Source: Amborella trichopoda (taxonomy: Eukaryota > Streptophyta > Magnoliopsida > Amborellales > Amborellaceae). From it: a stretch of DNA of 64,000 nucleotides. The stretch lies in assembly GCF_000471905.2 (NCBI RefSeq), contig NW_006500357.1, forward strand, positions 1,648,128 through 1,712,127, read 5' to 3'. A program made the position numbers and the translations under genes. Below are positions 13,700 through 24,074 of this stretch, piece by piece (position 1 is the stretch's first letter; each line of letters opens with the position of its first letter). The notes under the pieces are model-generated. The model searched no databases, was not told the DNA's origin, and saw only the letters and a list, made by a program, of their open reading frames with translations.

Positions 13700-14125
13700 T
13701 GCAATAATTGAGTGGGAGCTGCTACAGTCCCACGATTTTTTTAGCTGTTTGGATATTCAGATATACGAGTGCAAGCTATCTCATAGATCCAGATGATGCG
13801 AAGTCTACATCTGGATATATGTTCATGCTTGGAGGGGTACAGTTTCTTGAAAATCAAAGAAACAGGATGTGTCGAAATTGTCCACCATGGAGGCAGAGTA
13901 CGTGGCGTGCTGTTTGGTGATCGAAGAGGCTATATGGATTAAGAAATTTCTTAATCGACTTGACTTTCACCTCGTGCATTGTGAGGCAGTAAGAATTTTC
14001 TGTAACAGCACGGTGACGATATGCGTGTCAAAGGAGCCACGATTCCATAAGAACTCCAAGCATATAAAACCAAGTTTTTATCACCTAAGGAATCAGGGGA
14101 GATTGAGAAAGATCGAGATCTAGAT
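13700..14125 (+). pseudogene. Copia RNase H remnant
   Basis: Two frames together recover the end of a copia polyprotein. The first part shows YTSASYLIDPDDAKSTSGYM. The second shows LSTMEAEYVACCLVIEEAIW, then a CNSTVTICVSKEPRFHKNSKH segment corresponding to the usual CDSxSAIxLAKNPxxHxRSKH region. The first catalytic aspartate position of RNase H (usually in a YxDAD-like motif) reads YTSAS here, so it is not preserved. A frame change near 13869 separates the halves. Copia pol order places RNase H last, matching its position 450 bases before the 3' LTR. Confidence 0.85.
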
Positions 14126-14555
14126 AAACTAAATATTCTAGTAGGAGTACCTGCTAGTATTTGACATGTCAAATGGAACAAGTGTTGTTCACCCATAGAA
14201 CCCAAATGTTTGGTGCTGGTTGTATGGCTACAAAAGGGAACAACTTATTTGAAGAACTCTTTTGAGCTTATAAATATACGACCACATGCGATGAGGATAT
14301 ATCATGGTCTTTTGCAACAACAGGTCTATGATTTGCGATGCGATGTGAAAGATGAGCTGCGACTATTTTTTGGATGAGATCCGAGCAGCAAATAGAAAAA
14401 TGTATTGCTTCTATAAATCCTTTTGTGAAAGGAGATGGCGAAAGTCATGATTAATGTATTGAAATAATAAGAAAAAATTCTTGAGAGAGACTGTAATTGG
14501 GAGAGAGAGATGAGAATGAGAGAAAGTGAGAAAGAGAGAATGTAAGGCAATCAAA

Positions 14556-14569
14556 GGTCAAGTGGGAGA
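14556..14569 (+). other. Polypurine tract
   Basis: GGTCAAGTGGGAGA lies immediately before the TGTTGGG start of the 3' LTR, the expected site for plus-strand priming. Confidence 0.7.
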
Positions 14570-16468
14570 TGTTGGGTTTATGTAGCCTTTAAATGCCTTA
14601 TAAGTACTTGTAAAATGAAATGATATAGTGGAACATGAACTCAGTGGGAGTGTGGTCCCTCATGGACCATATTAAGCAAACGATGGTTTGCTGATACTGA
14701 TCTGTGCTTAATAATCTAGGCCAGTTAGTTGGGAAAAATCCAACTTACCTGGGCTTGAAGAATAAACCGTTGAGGGTTTATGGGTTAACCCTTAATGAGG
14801 TCGGAGAATATGCCCGAATGATTGAGCCGAGGGACTATGTGACCTTTGTGTGTGATAGTGGCCTATAGAGATAAAGGTCAAAACCTCATCCATGTACCAT
14901 CACGCGGCATGCATATCGATAGTTCGTTCAGAAAAGCCAAAAATCCATCTTTTAGGGTGAAGCGTATGCATCTGCGAGAGATACCCCTATGCATCATAGA
15001 GCTGTTGTCGCATAAGGTCTTGGTGACATTGACTTGTCTCTAAGGGAGGACCCGAAATCTACAGACTGGGATTATGATCCCTTGGCTCATCGGCAGAACT
15101 TTGGTGAACCGCTAATGAGCCTCTGCTTGAATTGTGGGTCATGAAAAATACTGGGTCGGTCTAATAAAGCAAGTGTGGTCTGTAGTCCACAATTGAAGAT
15201 GGAGTGCCTCATGATTGTTGATGCCTAAATCATATGGATCTTTTTCCCAACAAATTAATTTAATTGTGTTTGTTTTAAGATGAAAATTATTTTCAGATTA
15301 TTATTTGAATTTTTATGAACACCTGGATATTTTATTTATAATTTTTGGATTTATAAAATTAAAGATATTGATTTTACAATTGTTTAAATATTTAAATAAT
15401 ATTTTAAAATCCTTTTATTAATTTTAAATATATAAAAATATCATGGGGGCCCATTGTGCAGATGAGCCCACCATATTTTAAAAAGGTGGGGCCCATGAGT
15501 GCCTCCCTTGGGTGGCACACCCCACCCTTATTTTCTTTCCTATTTTTGGTGATATAGCATGTGGCCATATGGTTGGAAGATATTAACTAAATATTGACTT
15601 GATATATCTTTGAAAGATTTTGTGAAAAGATTGGGTAGACTTGTGCTATTTTATAATATGCACAATATTTTGATTAGATTTAATTTGTTTAATTTCTATT
15701 GATGAGAAAATTGTTTAGGAAAAGGGGATAATAGTTCATGCACCTTCCATAATGTTGATGGCTCATTTATGGAATTGATAGTTCAGATCTTTCACCCCAC
15801 AAGTCACCCTTGATCGACGGTCTATGTTCAATTTCACAAGAAGAGGCAAGTCAAAGAAAACCCTAAGAAACCCTAATCTTATTCAAAACCTATAAAAAGG
15901 GATTGTCTCTACCACAAAAAACATCTACACCTTATCTTTCTTTCTCTCTCCTATCTTTCAAATACGGATTTACGACTAAGGGTTTTAGGGATTAGCAAAA
16001 AGAGAATCTGTATCTCTTAAACTAGGTTGCTAAGAGAATTCACCTAGGGTTTGAGCTTATAATCAAAGGGGTTCATGTTCCATTGGTCTGGCTTGGTTGA
16101 AATTTGTCTTCCCAGTTCAAGATTAAAGCTAGACCGTGGATCTCGTGCCATCGGATGGTGGTGACTAGGTGTGGGGTGTAATAAGCCCGGTTGAAGTAAT
16201 CTTTGGTACTCTTCCTTTCGTTTCTTGCAATCTCATCTTTTATTCTCAAGCATAGTGCATAGTTATTTCAATGGCATCAAGTTTTTAAAATCTTGGTTTA
16301 TTGTTATGTTGATTTTATTTTGAAATTTACTTTATTATAATAAAGACCACCTGTAAGTGATATTTTGCCAAAAGAAAGGAGTGAAAAAAAAAAAAAAAAA
16401 AAAAAAAGAAGGAAAAAATAAAATAAAAATTTATTACCCTGTAAAAGATCACATAGGTCTTTCTTTCA
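14570..16468 (+). repeat. 3' LTR of the copia element
   Basis: Matches 8861-10708 over its whole length with scattered substitutions and several indels. The TATA box is retained at 15891. It ends TTTCA just before the CGGTA target duplicate. Confidence 0.93.
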
Positions 16469-16597
16469 CGGTAAACGAAAGAAGCATGACAGTTTTAAAC
16501 ATTAACTTTTTTTCGTAATTTTAAAAAGCTTGCTCTTCAAAAATAATAAAAAAAAAAAAAATCTTTTCGTTGTCATTTAAAAGTAGGTTTCTGTTTT

Positions 16598-16990
16598 GAA
16601 AAAAGTTTATATAAGGTTGCAACCTCAAAATGTAGAATTATAGATTAACCTAAAAAATCCATCGGAAAATGTTGTTTTAATGTTGAAAAACCCTCTGATC
16701 CATCATTCGACATCGAGATGTATGAATTTGAAAAAAAAAAAAAAGATTTTGACTCCCATAAATAGTTTCTCTTGCAACAAATTATCTGGACCGTTCAATT
16801 TTCAAGATTTTCATATGTTTATAGATCAACTTGATTTTAACCATTTTTAGAGTTTCAAATTTTATTACTAGAGATGAAAATAGATTTTAAGATAATCCTA
16901 AGAATGTTTTACACCAAAATTACATGTTATGATAAAATTTGGAGGTGCACCTTAATTGGATTGTTTAATGTTGCAGTAGAAACCACACCC
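16598..16990 (-). mobile_element. MITE copy 1 (Mutator-like family A)
   Basis: This block shares its ends and interior with 35739-36161 and 45383-45771. One end reads AAAGTTTATATAAGGTTGC and the other, inverted, GGGTGTGGTTTCTA. The interior holds AAAAACCCTCTGATCCATCA and GATCAACTTGATTTT. It interrupts the right LTR-like arm: flanks at 16597 and 16991 rejoin opposite 4190-4255. A clean target duplication was not found for this copy. Confidence 0.75.
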
Positions 16991-17628
16991 TTTTTTTTTC
17001 TGATTAAATTCAGAAAAAGTTTTCATTTAAAAGCCACATATTAAAAAAAGAAATAAAAGGAAACCTCTTTGCTTCAAAAAAAAATTCTTTGACAAAAAAA
17101 TTTGTTTTTTCTAAAAACACATTATTTTCTAAGAACAAAAAACAAAAAAAAAGTTAAATACAAATTCCTTATTTCTGGTTTTCTCTTTATCTATAGATTA
17201 AATTTTTAACTTCTTTATCTCTTGTTTTATCCTTATCTAAGATAGATTAGGTTTAATTAATTAGTTTTTCTTTTATCCCTATCTTGCACACTTAGAATAA
17301 GGTTTCTCTACGTTATCTGATTAGAAGTAGGTCTCATCCTTGATCTTATCTTTTTGTTTTAAGTTTTATCTGTTTAGTTCAGAACTTTCTTGACGCTATC
17401 TAAAGTATTTGTTATCTTTTGAATAAATAAATAAATAAATAAAACTCTTTGTTTCAAAAAGAAAAAGGAAAAAATATCTTTTACTAAAAAAATGTTTTTT
17501 TTAAGCCACTTGTTTTTCAAAAAAAAATAAAAATTTAAGGTCTCTTTTGTTTAAAATAAAATAAAAAGAAAAGAACTTTTTAAGAACTCTTTGTTTCAAA
17601 AAGCAAAAACAGAAATCTTAAGGCCTCT

Positions 17629-17641
17629 TTATTATTATTAT

Positions 17642-17673
<32 letters not shown>

Positions 17674-17680
17674 GAATAAA
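17629..17680. repeat. ATT/AAT trinucleotide microsatellite
   Basis: ATT units change to ATA/AAT units in one uninterrupted simple tract inside the right LTR-like arm. Confidence 0.9.
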
Positions 17681-17795
17681 AACAAGATCATTGTTGTAAA
17701 ATAATTGTTTTGTTCTTTTCTTTTTTAAGGCTATTCATCTCAACAAAAGAAAAAAGTGGGTGTATAAGGTCATTTTTTTTTATCAAAAAAAAAAA

Positions 17796-19075
17796 AAGAG
17801 AATGGGCTAGGGTCTCGGTAGTAGTACCAATGAGTTCGAGAATGAAGTGTCTGACTCCATTCTCACCTAAAAGATAGGACCCAAATCCCCACTAACTTAC
17901 CTTTTTACCAAAGGGTAGTGGTTCAAATCCCCACTGAATTACCTTTTAACGAGAATGGATTGGGGCCTTGGTGGTAGGACTAACGATTTCTATGATGAAG
18001 TCTCTGACTCCATTTTCACCAAAAGGTAGGGGCCAAATCCCCACTAACTTACCTTTTTTTCAGGTGGTCTATCCTTACCCATTTTTCAGCTTTTAAGAGA
18101 GCATCGATTTACTTAGGCACCACGATTTGGCATAGTCGCTCGCCATATTTTCTTTCTCTTGTTTTATTACATGATTTGGCACAACTGCCCTATTATAAAG
18201 TGGTAAGATAATGTATTATTTATTTTTCAATTAATGAAAAAATTGGGTGGATAGTAGTATTGCCTAGTCCCATGGTGAAGTCTCTGACTCCATTCTCACC
18301 AAAAGGTAGACCTCACCATAAGGCTAGGCAATACTACTGCTTCGGCCCCAAACCATTCTCACCAAAGGGTAGGGGCTCAAATCCCCACTGACTTACCACT
18401 TTTTTTTTGTTCGGAACTTTTCACTTGTGCCCTAGCCAATGTTCGTAAAATCGAACTGTAACGGTTAATCAGACATGGGCTCTAAAGTGATTTAACCGGT
18501 CTAACCGGTAAACTGGCCAATTCAACCACTCTAACCGGACAAGTTTCATATGATTAAAAAAGTGTTAAAAAAACTAATATATATATATATATATATATAA
18601 AGTCTATTAATATATGAAAAGTATATAAAGAATGTGATTAAAACAAAACACACTCAAATGAAGTTGAAGGTCAATGAAAAAAATGGATTTTAATGAATCG
18701 ATTTGTGCCTAAGGGTATTTTTAAAAATTTTTGAGACGGATGGGAAAATATAAAAATATTATTGACCAATTTTTTTTTTTTTTTTCATAATGTAAAGAAT
18801 ACTAAAATAGTGTTAAAAAATCATCTTAACCAACTATTTTTTTTTTAAAGAAAATAAAAAAAAATTAAGTTATATATAATATAGGCTCCTCTTTTTGTCA
18901 ACTAAGTAGGATATGGTGCATTGGTTAGAGGGTCTAATAATAGAGGACCTGTTTCAAGTTTGATTCCAAATTTTAACCATCAAAGATAACCAATAAATCA
19001 TCCCATAAAAACGAACCAATAAATCATCCCATAAAAACAAAGCAAAATTAGTCATTTTCATATTAGAAAAAGATC
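17796..19075. other. Insertion in the right arm with SINE-like repeated units
   Basis: This stretch has no partner in the left arm. It contains several partial copies of one unit: GAGAATGG, then CTCTGACTCCATTCTCACC, then a phrase like GGGGCTCAAATCCCCACT and CTTACC (copies near 17802-17910, 17950-18053 and 18230-18400). The TCAAATCCCCACT phrase resembles a Pol III B box, which suggests tRNA-derived SINE fragments. That is inference from a short match. A TA dinucleotide run lies at about 18577-18599. The rest (18410-19075) shows no gene. Confidence 0.45.
18253..18338. repeat. 31-base-arm hairpin inside the SINE-like block
   Basis: AGTAGTATTGCCTAG...GGTGAAGTCT at 18253-18283 pairs with its inverse at 18308-18338 with about four mismatches and a loop of about 25 bases. 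It suggests two SINE-like fragments joined in opposite orientation. Confidence 0.7.
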
Positions 19076-19230
19076 GCTTTCCTAAAAATTAAAAAAACAA
19101 CACTTTCTTTTAGGCCTTTTTGTTTCAAATATAGGGAAAAAAAAAACTTTTAAGGCCCTCTTGCTTTCAAATTTTTTATTTTTTAATTGAGGCCTTTCTC
19201 ATTTAAAAAAACAGAAAATTTGCTTTGCCA

Positions 19231-20485
19231 GAGAAAGAACCCAGGTCCCCGTGGGAGCCCGAGTGCGGTAGATCCAGGCCTAACCACTCTATTTTTCTCT
19301 ATTCTATCTCTCGTCTCTTATTCTTATCTCTTAAAAAAACCCAAAAATCCCTTTAAAACCACACTAGAAAGGGTAAGCGAAATAGATGGTATTCTAAGCA
19401 GTTTTATCAAGTGGGTATGTACGCTGTGCAAAGTTCGCAAGGGAGCAGAAGCCAAACAGAGTCTTAGTGGCCGGGGGGCTTCCTCATCGATCTAAGAGGG
19501 CTTTGAGCTCGGGCGCATCCCGATCCATACCAAGCGAGGAATGCCTTACCTCGCACTCATTCGTTTGCTGGTTTGAACCGCACACACCGTACCGTCTAAC
19601 CCTTATCCTAGCGGGTACATGAGTCCTCCTCACACGTATACACATGTAAGTCCAAAAGGGAGGCGCGGAACACACATACGAACCCTCTTCTCTTCCTCTC
19701 AGTAGAAACTCTCTCTCTAGAAACGAGAGGGAGGGCTCGGAAGTGGTCTTAAGAAGAGGGTCTTTCTTTCTTCCTATGTGAGACCTGCGCGGGGAAGAGA
19801 AAAATCTAGGGCTGACCAATTGTTTTTATTTTAAAAAGAGGTGAATATGTAATAGAAGATTGTTGCTAGGTTTTTCAGTTTTTTATCTTCTCTCTTCTCA
19901 CAAAAAAAGGAAAGTATAAGCTAAATTTTTATTTTAGGTGCAATTTTTTTTCTCTGGAAAATCAGGAAAAATAAAAGAGAATTTTTTTTTTGGAGGCATC
20001 TAGGCGACTAAAACAGTGTGTGTGACTATAGGCGGCGACTCGCATCCACATAGGACTCTTGCTGCTATTTTCCCTTTTACCTTTTTCTGTCTCTTTGCAC
20101 CTCTCGGCTTTTCATCAAACTCTATCTTTCCTTTTGGATTTTCGGTTTCAACAATAAAAAAAATAGGAAAGAAAGAAAAGATGCATCCTGCTTTGACAAT
20201 CCTCCTTCCTTTGTTTGATTTATCTCTCTCAAACAATTTAACATTCATAGTTTTTTTTCCCTCCACCAATTGTCTCTTTTTTTTTTTTACTCTGTTACCT
20301 TTGCATTGGCACGCTTTTGTTTGGTTTTGGCTTTTTGCTTCCTAAAGAAAATAAAAAAATTATTAATTTGTTTTAAAGATAAAAGTTTTTGGTCCATTTG
20401 TTTATAATCTTCTAAAAAAAAAGAAAAAAAAGAAAAAGAAAATAAAACTTTATTGCTTTGTTTGAGCCTTGCTTATATAGACTAG
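19231..20485. other. Non-genic insertion and spacer
   Basis: From 19231 to about 19815 the sequence is less AT-rich than its flanks and has no partner in the inverted repeat. A 102-codon forward ORF and a 111-codon reverse ORF overlap here without recognisable motifs. From 19816 to 20485 it is T-rich. GGCGGCGACTC at about 20031 resembles the GGCGACTC-type primer-binding sites of some gypsy elements, but with no LTR end before it I do not call one. Confidence 0.35.
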
Positions 20486-21551
20486 TGTAGGCACCCCTTT
20501 TTGGAATTGATTAATCTTTCCTAAATTTCTAAACCCCAAGGATTGCAATAGCCCAGATTAGATTTATATAGGCCATAAAACAATCATCCTGGACAATATT
20601 CAGCCTAATGTACATAAGAAACCAACCCAGACATCGATCTGACATCCTAAGACCTTGAATCAACACCCAAAAGGTACCTTTCAAAAATTAACCAAATTGG
20701 GCTAGATATGATTCTAATTGAAGAAGAGATCATAAGCTTTCCAATGGTCCAAATATTGCTTGAATCCGCTTCGCTTTTTAGGAGTTATGGTCCAAACAAA
20801 ATTGTATATCATAAATTTCATAATGGTCCCTGCAGAAATTCCAGAACACCCCCAAAAATTTTGTAAGCTGTTGTGGCGGGTTTTGACTTCCTGATAAGCA
20901 TGTTTTTTGGATCAAATTTACCTAGGATAATTAGAAATACTTTTAGGATAACTTAAATCATATTTTAGAAATTTTTAGAATTACTTTTGACCTACTCCTA
21001 TTTAAATCCTTCAAAAAATACCAAAACACCAAATTCAAGGGAAAAAATACTGAAAAAAATCCAAAAATTCCCCCAAATTAAGAGAAAAACCAAAGATTAG
21101 AAATGCCCCTAAAATTTTAACAAAATACAAAAACATCCCCTAGGTTAACAAAAGTCTTTGAAACCCTAACCCTCTAGATCTAAGAAACCTAGCCTTAGGT
21201 GCAAGAAAACCCAAGCCCTAGGGGCCTAGACCTATGTATATTCAAGAAGAAAAGTGAAGGAGCACAATGTAAATAACTCACGGTTCTGATACAAGCACCA
21301 ACTCCAGGTCTTTGGGTGTGTTGGGCCGGTCAACCCGTCTAGGTAAGTCCTTTTATTTTTAGAATTATCAGATTAATTTAATTCAATTATTTAAATTAAT
21401 TTGATGAATTAGTTTAATTTAATATATTTATAGTTTTAGGCAATGGTTTAAAAAGCGGATCGGTAACCTGGATCGGGCACCTAAAAAACCGATCTGGATC
21501 GGCGAATTGGCGATCTGGATCGAAAATCAGCTGAAAAAATTATTAAAATTC

Positions 21552-21622
21552 NNNNNNNNNNNNNNNNNNNNNNNNNNNNNNNNNNNNNNNNNNNNNNNNN
21601 NNNNNNNNNNNNNNNNNNNNNN
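21552..21622. other. Assembly gap (71 N)
   Basis: A run of N lies within the hAT-type element. True length is unknown. The adjacent GATCTGG repeats may have caused the break. Confidence 1.
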
Positions 21623-22304
21623 AGTAGACTAAATCAATGAAAGAATGGTCATTAAAATCTTGTGTTGGCGAAAAACCCTAATCCACTAAAAAAACCCAAA
21701 TTATTACAGCCTAATTAACTATAATCCAAAATTATTACAACCTAACTAATTATAATATTATATACTGAAAATATAATTATTAGTTTACATTTTATAATTA
21801 TTTTATCAGACAACTAATAACACATTAAAAATATTTTATAATATTATTTAATTTAAAATGTATTATTGACAACTGTAAGAAAAATAGTACATTACATGAT
21901 TTATAATGTAAAAATTAATAAATAAAAATAAAAGATTTGGTTATCAATGTAAAAATTAATAAAATGTGTACAAATTTTGAAAATAACACTTTAATTTATT
22001 ATATGCCTAAGGGGGAACAAAAATTAACTCAAGAAGGGATAAACTACTATATGGCCCAAGGGGGGATTCAAATTTGATAAGTCAAAGCAAATAACATTAG
22101 TGATAACCATCATGCCTCCTCATCATATATGTTTAAAATTACATATTAATAGCCTATATTTACATTTTGTTTTCATTTAATGATGTTTGGGAATTATCCC
22201 ACATCGAAGGATGAGTATTCAAATATGCTATATAAATAACTATGTAATTGGAAGATAAACATAAGTGAAAACACTAGGGCATCCATGCAAATGCACATGT
22301 CCAT

Positions 22305-22495
22305 GCGCATGTCGCACATGTGGGAGTGGTGTGTCGCACATGTGGGAGTGGTGTGTGTTTTTAAGGTGCGTGTTGCACGTATGGCACATGTGGGAGTGTG
22401 TGTACCGCTCGATACACACGTGTGAGAGTGTGTGTACCGCTCGTGTCACACGTACACATGTGTGAGAGTGGTGCATGACACGTACATATGTGTGA
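22305..22495. repeat. Short degenerate tandem repeats, CACATGTGGGAGTGG type
   Basis: CACATGTGGGAGTG recurs three times, and TGTGTGTACCGCTCG twice, with CACACGTGTGAGAGTG variants between them. Both strands stay open over 60-78 codons because of this simple composition. No gene is implied. The tract lies inside the hAT-type element. Confidence 0.75.
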
Positions 22496-23477
22496 AGGTG
22501 CTTTTGAGGCTAGAATCGGGAGCGAACCGCTAGAACCGGGCTAAACTGGATAGAACAGGGTGGGAACCGGCGGTTCTGCTCTAGAACCGGGCGGTTCCCG
22601 GTTTTGTGCTGACACCGGCACGGGCTGTGCCGATTCCTGAGTCGAACCGGGTTCGAGTCGTCGATTTTTAAATCATTGGTTTTAGGGTTTTCTAATAGGA
22701 TTTTAAAGATCTTGAGCTGGATCATCCGACAGTTCTTAAAGAACCTTGATCTCCCTAGATATGGTTTTTTTTAAAAAATATAATTTGAGGATCCCACTAA
22801 TCTCTACTTATCATTATTTTAACTCGTTCAAAGCATAAATGACGTTTCCTCAATGTTACAGTTAAATCCGACGAGATCTCTAATGAAACATCATTGAATT
22901 TATGCTTTCAATGAGTTAAAAATAAAGATAATATAGATGAGTGGGATCCGTCAAATTACGGTTAAAATAGAAACCAGATCTAGGGAGATCAATGATCTTT
23001 AAGAATCACCACATGATCAGGCTCAAGAACTTGAAAATCCTATTAGAAAACCCGAAAACTAGAACTAAAATAAATTAAACTAATTAAATCATCTGAAAAA
23101 TTGAATTAAATTAATCTGAAAATTAAAAAACTAGGACTTACAAGCCGGGTCGACCGGCTCAGCACACCTGAAAACCTTGAGTTGGTGCCCAGTATCAAGG
23201 CTGCAGGTTGTTTAAATCATGCTCCTTCACTTTTCTTCTTGAAGATGCCTAGGTCTATCTCCCTAGGGCTTGGGTTTATCAATGAAAATTCGGGATTTGA
23301 ATTTGGAGAGAATTGAGTAGGGTTTATTGCACCTAAGGCTAGGTTTTCTAGATCTAGAAGGTTAGGGTTAGAGAGAATTTTGCTAACCTAAGGGATTTTT
23401 GGCATTTTCTTAATATTTTAGGGGTGTTTCTAATTTTTGGATATTTTCAATATTTTTCCCTTGGATTTGGGATTTTC

Positions 23478-23620
23478 TAAGAGTGTTTAATAGAAGTAGG
23501 TCAATGGTAATTCTGAAAAATTCTAAAAAATTCTAAAAAATTCTAAAAAATTCTAAAAAATTCTAAAAAAAGAGTGTTTAATAGAAGTAGGTCAATGGTA
23601 ATTCTGAAAAATTCTAAAAA
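23478..23620. repeat. Local duplication with ATTCTAAAAA repeats
   Basis: A segment of about 50 bases beginning AGAGTGTTTAATAGAAGTAG occurs at about 23478 and again at about 23569. Five or six ATTCTAAAAA units lie between the copies. The opposite arm lacks this duplication, so it arose after the two arms were formed. Confidence 0.85.
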
Positions 23621-24074
23621 ACCCGCCACAACAACTTCCATAAACTTTCAGAAAATTTTGAGGTGTTCTGGAAATTTTGCATGGATCATTTTGAAATTTT
23701 TGATAAACTATTTTGTTTGGACCATAACTCTCAAACTATGAGTCGAATTCCGACAATTCTAGGACCGTTGGAAAGCTTAAGATCTCTTCTTCAATTTAGA
23801 ATCATATTTAGCCCAATTTGGTTGATTTTAGAGGGTAGTTCTAAAATGATAGGACTTTTAGGTATTGATTATATGTCTTGACCTGTCTTATCGATGTCCG
23901 GTTTCCTATATTTATTAGGCACAATATTATCCAAGATAATTATTTAAGGGATTGGATAAGTCTAAAGTTTGGGTTTATACCTCAAAAAGGTAACTAAGGT
24001 CTACTAGGCTGTTGTGGTCCCTAGGGTTTAGGAATTTATAAAAGATTAACCAATTCCAAAAATGGAGTGTCTAC

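Larger units (their letters stand above)
8861..16468 (+). mobile_element. Ty1/copia LTR retrotransposon, structurally complete, coding-dead
   Basis: Two direct repeats (8861-10708 and 14570-16468) begin TGTTGGGTTTATGT and end TCTTTCTTTCA. The same five bases, CGGTA, precede the first (8856-8860) and follow the second (16469-16473), a perfect target duplication. A primer-binding site follows the 5' LTR and a purine tract precedes the 3' LTR. The 3.86-kb interior keeps only a recognisable RNase H remnant, and the rest is too decayed to read. The host sequence on both sides rejoins into the inverted-repeat arm, so this insertion is younger than the arm. The LTRs differ by many substitutions and by indels such as an extra block near 14815-14935, so it is not recent. 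Confidence 0.95.
7600..19230 (+). mobile_element. Right arm of the giant inverted repeat: long-LTR-like sequence with nested insertions
   Basis: The arm starts TGTAGACGTCC at 7600 after a polypurine tract and can be followed in pieces to about 19230: 7600-8860, 16474-16597, 16991-17795 and about 19076-19230. Removing the copia element, the MITE and the SINE-like block leaves roughly 2.3 kb that pairs with the left arm. Poly-A/T tracts (for example 17450-17600 and 19080-19210) alternate with a short phrase resembling AAGGCCTCTTTGTTTC. This is noncoding LTR sequence, and the ORFs in it are not genes. Confidence 0.75.
21441..22678. mobile_element. hAT-type non-autonomous DNA transposon
   Basis: The eight bases GTTTTAGG occur at 21433-21440 and again at 22679-22686. 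Between them the ends are inverted: CAATGGTTTAAAAA at the left, and CAATGATTTAAAAA when the right end is read in reverse. An 8-bp duplication with short inverted ends is the hAT signature. Subterminal repeats are GATCTGGATCGG-like at the left and GAACCGGG-like at the right, also usual for hAT. No transposase was seen, though 71 bases are missing in the assembly gap. The element splits the left arm of the 20.5-24.1 kb inverted repeat and is therefore younger. Confidence 0.88.
20486..24074. mobile_element. Second large inverted repeat: two converging LTR-like copies
   Basis: The left arm starts TGTAGGCACCCC at 20486. The right arm, read in reverse, starts TGTAGACACTCC at 24074 and is preceded on that strand by the purine tract CCAAAGAGGGGCAAC. 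Paired landmarks include 20690-20760 with 23765-23835, 20860-20880 with 23620-23640, 21170-21240 with 23250-23400, and 21290-21440 with 23050-23200. After the hAT-type insertion is removed, 22687-22850 pairs with 22886-23055, with the centre near 22870. Each arm is about 1.1-1.2 kb. The ends and the purine tract suggest the same LTR class as the 3.2-19.2 kb structure, but here the copies meet tail to tail. Confidence 0.75.

Noticed and set aside
13951..14205. Reverse-strand 84-codon ORF in the copia element
   Set aside because: It lies antisense to the recognisable copia RNase H remnant and has no motif of its own.
17880..17945. Possible tRNA gene (T-arm-like GGTTCAAATCCCCACT)
   Set aside because: No cloverleaf could be drawn around it: no acceptor stem or anticodon arm at the right spacing, and the phrase is repeated as part of a SINE-like unit.
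20025..20045. Gypsy primer-binding site at GGCGGCGACTC
   Set aside because: Only the core resembles such a site, there is no LTR end immediately before it, and the pairing of the LTR-like arm stops about 800 bases earlier.
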